Program-made: the position numbers and the translations under genes | The notes under the pieces: model-generated | The model's database searches: none | The model's input: only the letters and a program-made list of their open reading frames with translations | Told to the model about the DNA's origin: nothing | Part shown: in pieces, positions 5,124-6,354 of the stretch | How positions within the stretch are numbered: the stretch's first letter is position 1 | How the letters are laid out: every line of letters starts with the position of its first letter | Assembly: GCA_021795795.1 (NCBI GenBank) | Contig: JAJYPA010000482.1 | Coordinates: 1-6,354 of the forward strand | Length of the DNA stretch: 6,354 nucleotides | Source of the DNA: Pseudomonadota bacterium | Lineage (GTDB): Bacteria; Pseudomonadota; Gammaproteobacteria; Halothiobacillales; Halothiobacillaceae | Direction of reading: 5' to 3'

Positions 5124-5859
5124 GATTACCTCCTGTCCGAAGATGGTTAACCTCACTCTGTTTTCGACTCTCCCCATCCCCGATAATATCGTCAAAAAAT
5201 GTCATTCTTGCTGACACAAGCGTCCTGCCCGCAGCCACAATGCGCGAGAGACATTCCGGTTCCTCATCAATAAGTTCCAGCATTAGACGGCTCAGGGTCA
5301 GTGCATGGTCATCGTCGCAGGAAATGTGGAGATGAAAAAACTGGAGGGTTTCGTCGGGAACGCCCTGTGCCCTAAATCCAGCAACCAGATCCTGATACAT
5401 TGGGGGTACAAGGCCTTCGGCCCCTAGGCATAATGCGCCCAAACCAATTGCAGGATCGACCTGGCGGCAGTGTGAGAACATGTTGTCAATCAGCAGAAGC
5501 GTCCCTCGGGTAGGTTTCTCTTCCTGAGGATTTAGACCGAATTCTTCCAGCATCTGCCCGTAGAGGAGGAAGTGCGGTATCTGCGAGTCTTCGGCTAAGC
5601 CTAGTTCTTCAAACAGATTCTGGGCAAGGTCGCGGACATGGACATTGGAGCGCAGGTTTGCCATAAGGGCACAGAGATAGCGGGTGAAATAGCCGCTGTA
5701 GATCCCCTGCTGAACCAAAAACCGTTTCAGTAGATCCATGGATGCGTTTCCAGCGCGGCAAGCGCACATGAAAGGATGATGGCTGATCTGATCGACCAGT
5801 TGTTTCTGTGTTCGCCGCAAATGAGGTTCCGTGTGCTCGACCTCTAGGACTGTAGACAT
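5092..5859 (-). CDS. Haem-oxygenase-like diiron oxidase (CADD/UndA/TenA-like fold)
   Basis: 255-residue all-helical protein of the iron-containing redox enzyme family, whose members use two irons and O2 to cleave or oxidise small molecules (UndA, BesC, SznF; chlamydial CADD makes p-aminobenzoate). The start is ATG at 5859 with GGGAGAT 6 bases upstream; an in-frame ATG at 5904 lacks such a site. Likely iron ligands are E84 or E85 (NLFEELG), H96 (IPHFLLY), E148 (LGAEGLV), and the H-x3-D-x2-H set H178, D182, H185 (FFHLHISCDDDHA). All six needed positions are present. I see no lysine near the place of the CADD residue K152, so p-aminobenzoate synthesis by the CADD route is not implied. TenA thiaminase is unlikely because that family lacks the H-x3-D-x2-H motif. 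It lies between a GNAT-like gene and the aldolase-family gene. Confidence 0.87.
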   Translation of the reverse strand: MSTVLEVEHTEPHLRRTQKQLVDQISHHPFMCACRAGNASMDLLKRFLVQQGIYSGYFTRYLCALMANLRSNVHVRDLAQNLFEELGLAEDSQIPHFLLYGQMLEEFGLNPQEEKPTRGTLLLIDNMFSHCRQVDPAIGLGALCLGAEGLVPPMYQDLVAGFRAQGVPDETLQFFHLHISCDDDHALTLSRLMLELIDEEPECLSRIVAAGRTLVSARMTFFDDIIGDGESRKQSEVNHLRTGGNHGNAYSTRRA

Positions 5860-5949
5860 AATAATATCTCCCGTAAATTGATAGGAAAAATTACGCAACT
5901 TCATGATTCTCAGGATGGTGGATCCGGTGGATCAACCATGCATAATCCA
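5860..5949. other. Intergenic gap before the diiron-enzyme gene
   Basis: 90 bases between the GNAT-like stop and the diiron enzyme start. It holds the Shine-Dalgarno at 5866-5872 and a GGATCC-centred stretch with repeated GGTGGATC (5917-5935). No clear promoter or terminator is visible, so one transcript from the GNAT-like gene is possible. Confidence 0.45.
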
Positions 5950-6354
5950 TCAGACTACAGACACTGGAAACTCATCATTGCTAACGATATATCTGGTTTT
6001 ATTCTGCAAACCAACTTTCACAAAATCCCAGAATGGAAGGATGCTTATAAGAAGTGTCGGCGGTTTTTCACGGTTAAAAAAACCAACTGGCGGATTTATC
6101 CAGTCATTGTCATTGTAGACAGCCTCCTTGTTTATAGGCACATCTACTACCCAGAATGGAACCCCAATTCGTGAAGCCACGTGGGAATATATTGAAGGGT
6201 TTGCCCACGCAAAAAGATAGGTGAACCCATTTTTCTCAAGATAGTCAATGGCAGAACTGAAAATAACCTGCCCTGCCTTCCTGTGTGATGATGAAAACCG
6301 GCCAAACTCAGCGATCTTCTGCCTGTTTCTACTAATAAAGTCAATCATCCTTGG
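5950..6354 (-). CDS. GNAT-like acyltransferase resembling thermostable hemolysin/autoinducer synthases, 5' end missing
   Basis: 134 codons are visible, ending at TGA 5952-5950; the frame is open to the right edge, so the start lies outside. An ATG at 6348 has no spaced Shine-Dalgarno and would leave out most of the fold. The visible order IAEFGRFSSSHR, a helix (AGQVIFSSAIDYLEKNG), a strand (TYLFAWAN) and YSHVASRIGVPF matches the second half of GNAT-fold acyltransferases, in the pattern seen in thermostable hemolysin and in acyl-homoserine-lactone-synthase-like proteins (strand with ExGRF, basic turn, long helix, strand, then a helix with a Gly-Val/Ile turn). The later segment WINPPVGFF plus ILPFW also fits the hemolysin-like group. 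It is more AT-rich than the two genes downstream. Likely role: N-acylation of an amine or amino acid. Family assignment is by pattern and moderate; hemolytic activity should not be assumed. Confidence 0.6.
   Translation of the reverse strand, partial: PRMIDFISRNRQKIAEFGRFSSSHRKAGQVIFSSAIDYLEKNGFTYLFAWANPSIYSHVASRIGVPFWVVDVPINKEAVYNDNDWINPPVGFFNREKPPTLLISILPFWDFVKVGLQNKTRYIVSNDEFPVSVV

Noticed and set aside
5124..5195. Longer aldolase reading to 5195
   Set aside because: It would lie further inside the diiron-enzyme gene; ATG 5123 has AGGAGGT directly upstream.
1..6354. CRISPR array, tRNA, rRNA or complete insertion sequence
   Set aside because: No regularly spaced repeats, cloverleaf, rRNA sequence, transposase or paired IS ends could be seen.

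Overview
This window reads as the chromosome of a proteobacterium, probably a gamma-, beta- or Acidithiobacillia-type organism. The grounds are indirect: mid-to-high GC coding sequence, Shine-Dalgarno sites ahead of most genes, and type I restriction and VapBC proteins of proteobacterial style. Species cannot be fixed from the sequence. Every gene I can support lies on the minus strand, so transcription runs from the right edge to the left edge.

Right block (about 4320-6354): a small three-gene metabolic set. A GNAT-like protein resembling the thermostable-hemolysin/autoinducer-synthase group runs off the right edge. After 90 bases comes a haem-oxygenase-like diiron enzyme of the CADD/UndA type, then a class II aldolase/adducin-family protein that overlaps it by 32 bases. 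Together they look like a small biosynthetic or modification pathway. The product is unknown and this is the best candidate for an undescribed system here.

Middle (4085-4319): 235 bases without a convincing gene. It holds a strong Shine-Dalgarno with no usable start just after the aldolase and a perfect-stem (one G.U) inverted repeat at 4098-4123.

Left block (1-4084): a rearranged defence island. In transcription order: an unrecognised small protein, a HEPN-domain protein whose 3' end runs out of frame into the C-terminal piece of a type I DNA methyltransferase (hsdM), a VapB-like ribbon-helix-helix antitoxin, a VapC-like PIN toxin, a 47-codon ORF that repeats the hsdM tail, an apparently intact hsdS specificity gene, and an unrecognised gene that leaves at the left edge. 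Junctions are tight: vapB/vapC overlap by 20 bases, vapC/47-codon ORF by GTGA, that ORF/hsdS by ATGA, and hsdS/left-edge gene by TGATG. The hsdM catalytic region is absent and no hsdR is seen, so this restriction system is either dead locally or depends on a methyltransferase in trans. The toxin-antitoxin pair sits between two copies of the hsdM tail, which points to duplication or insertion followed by deletion.
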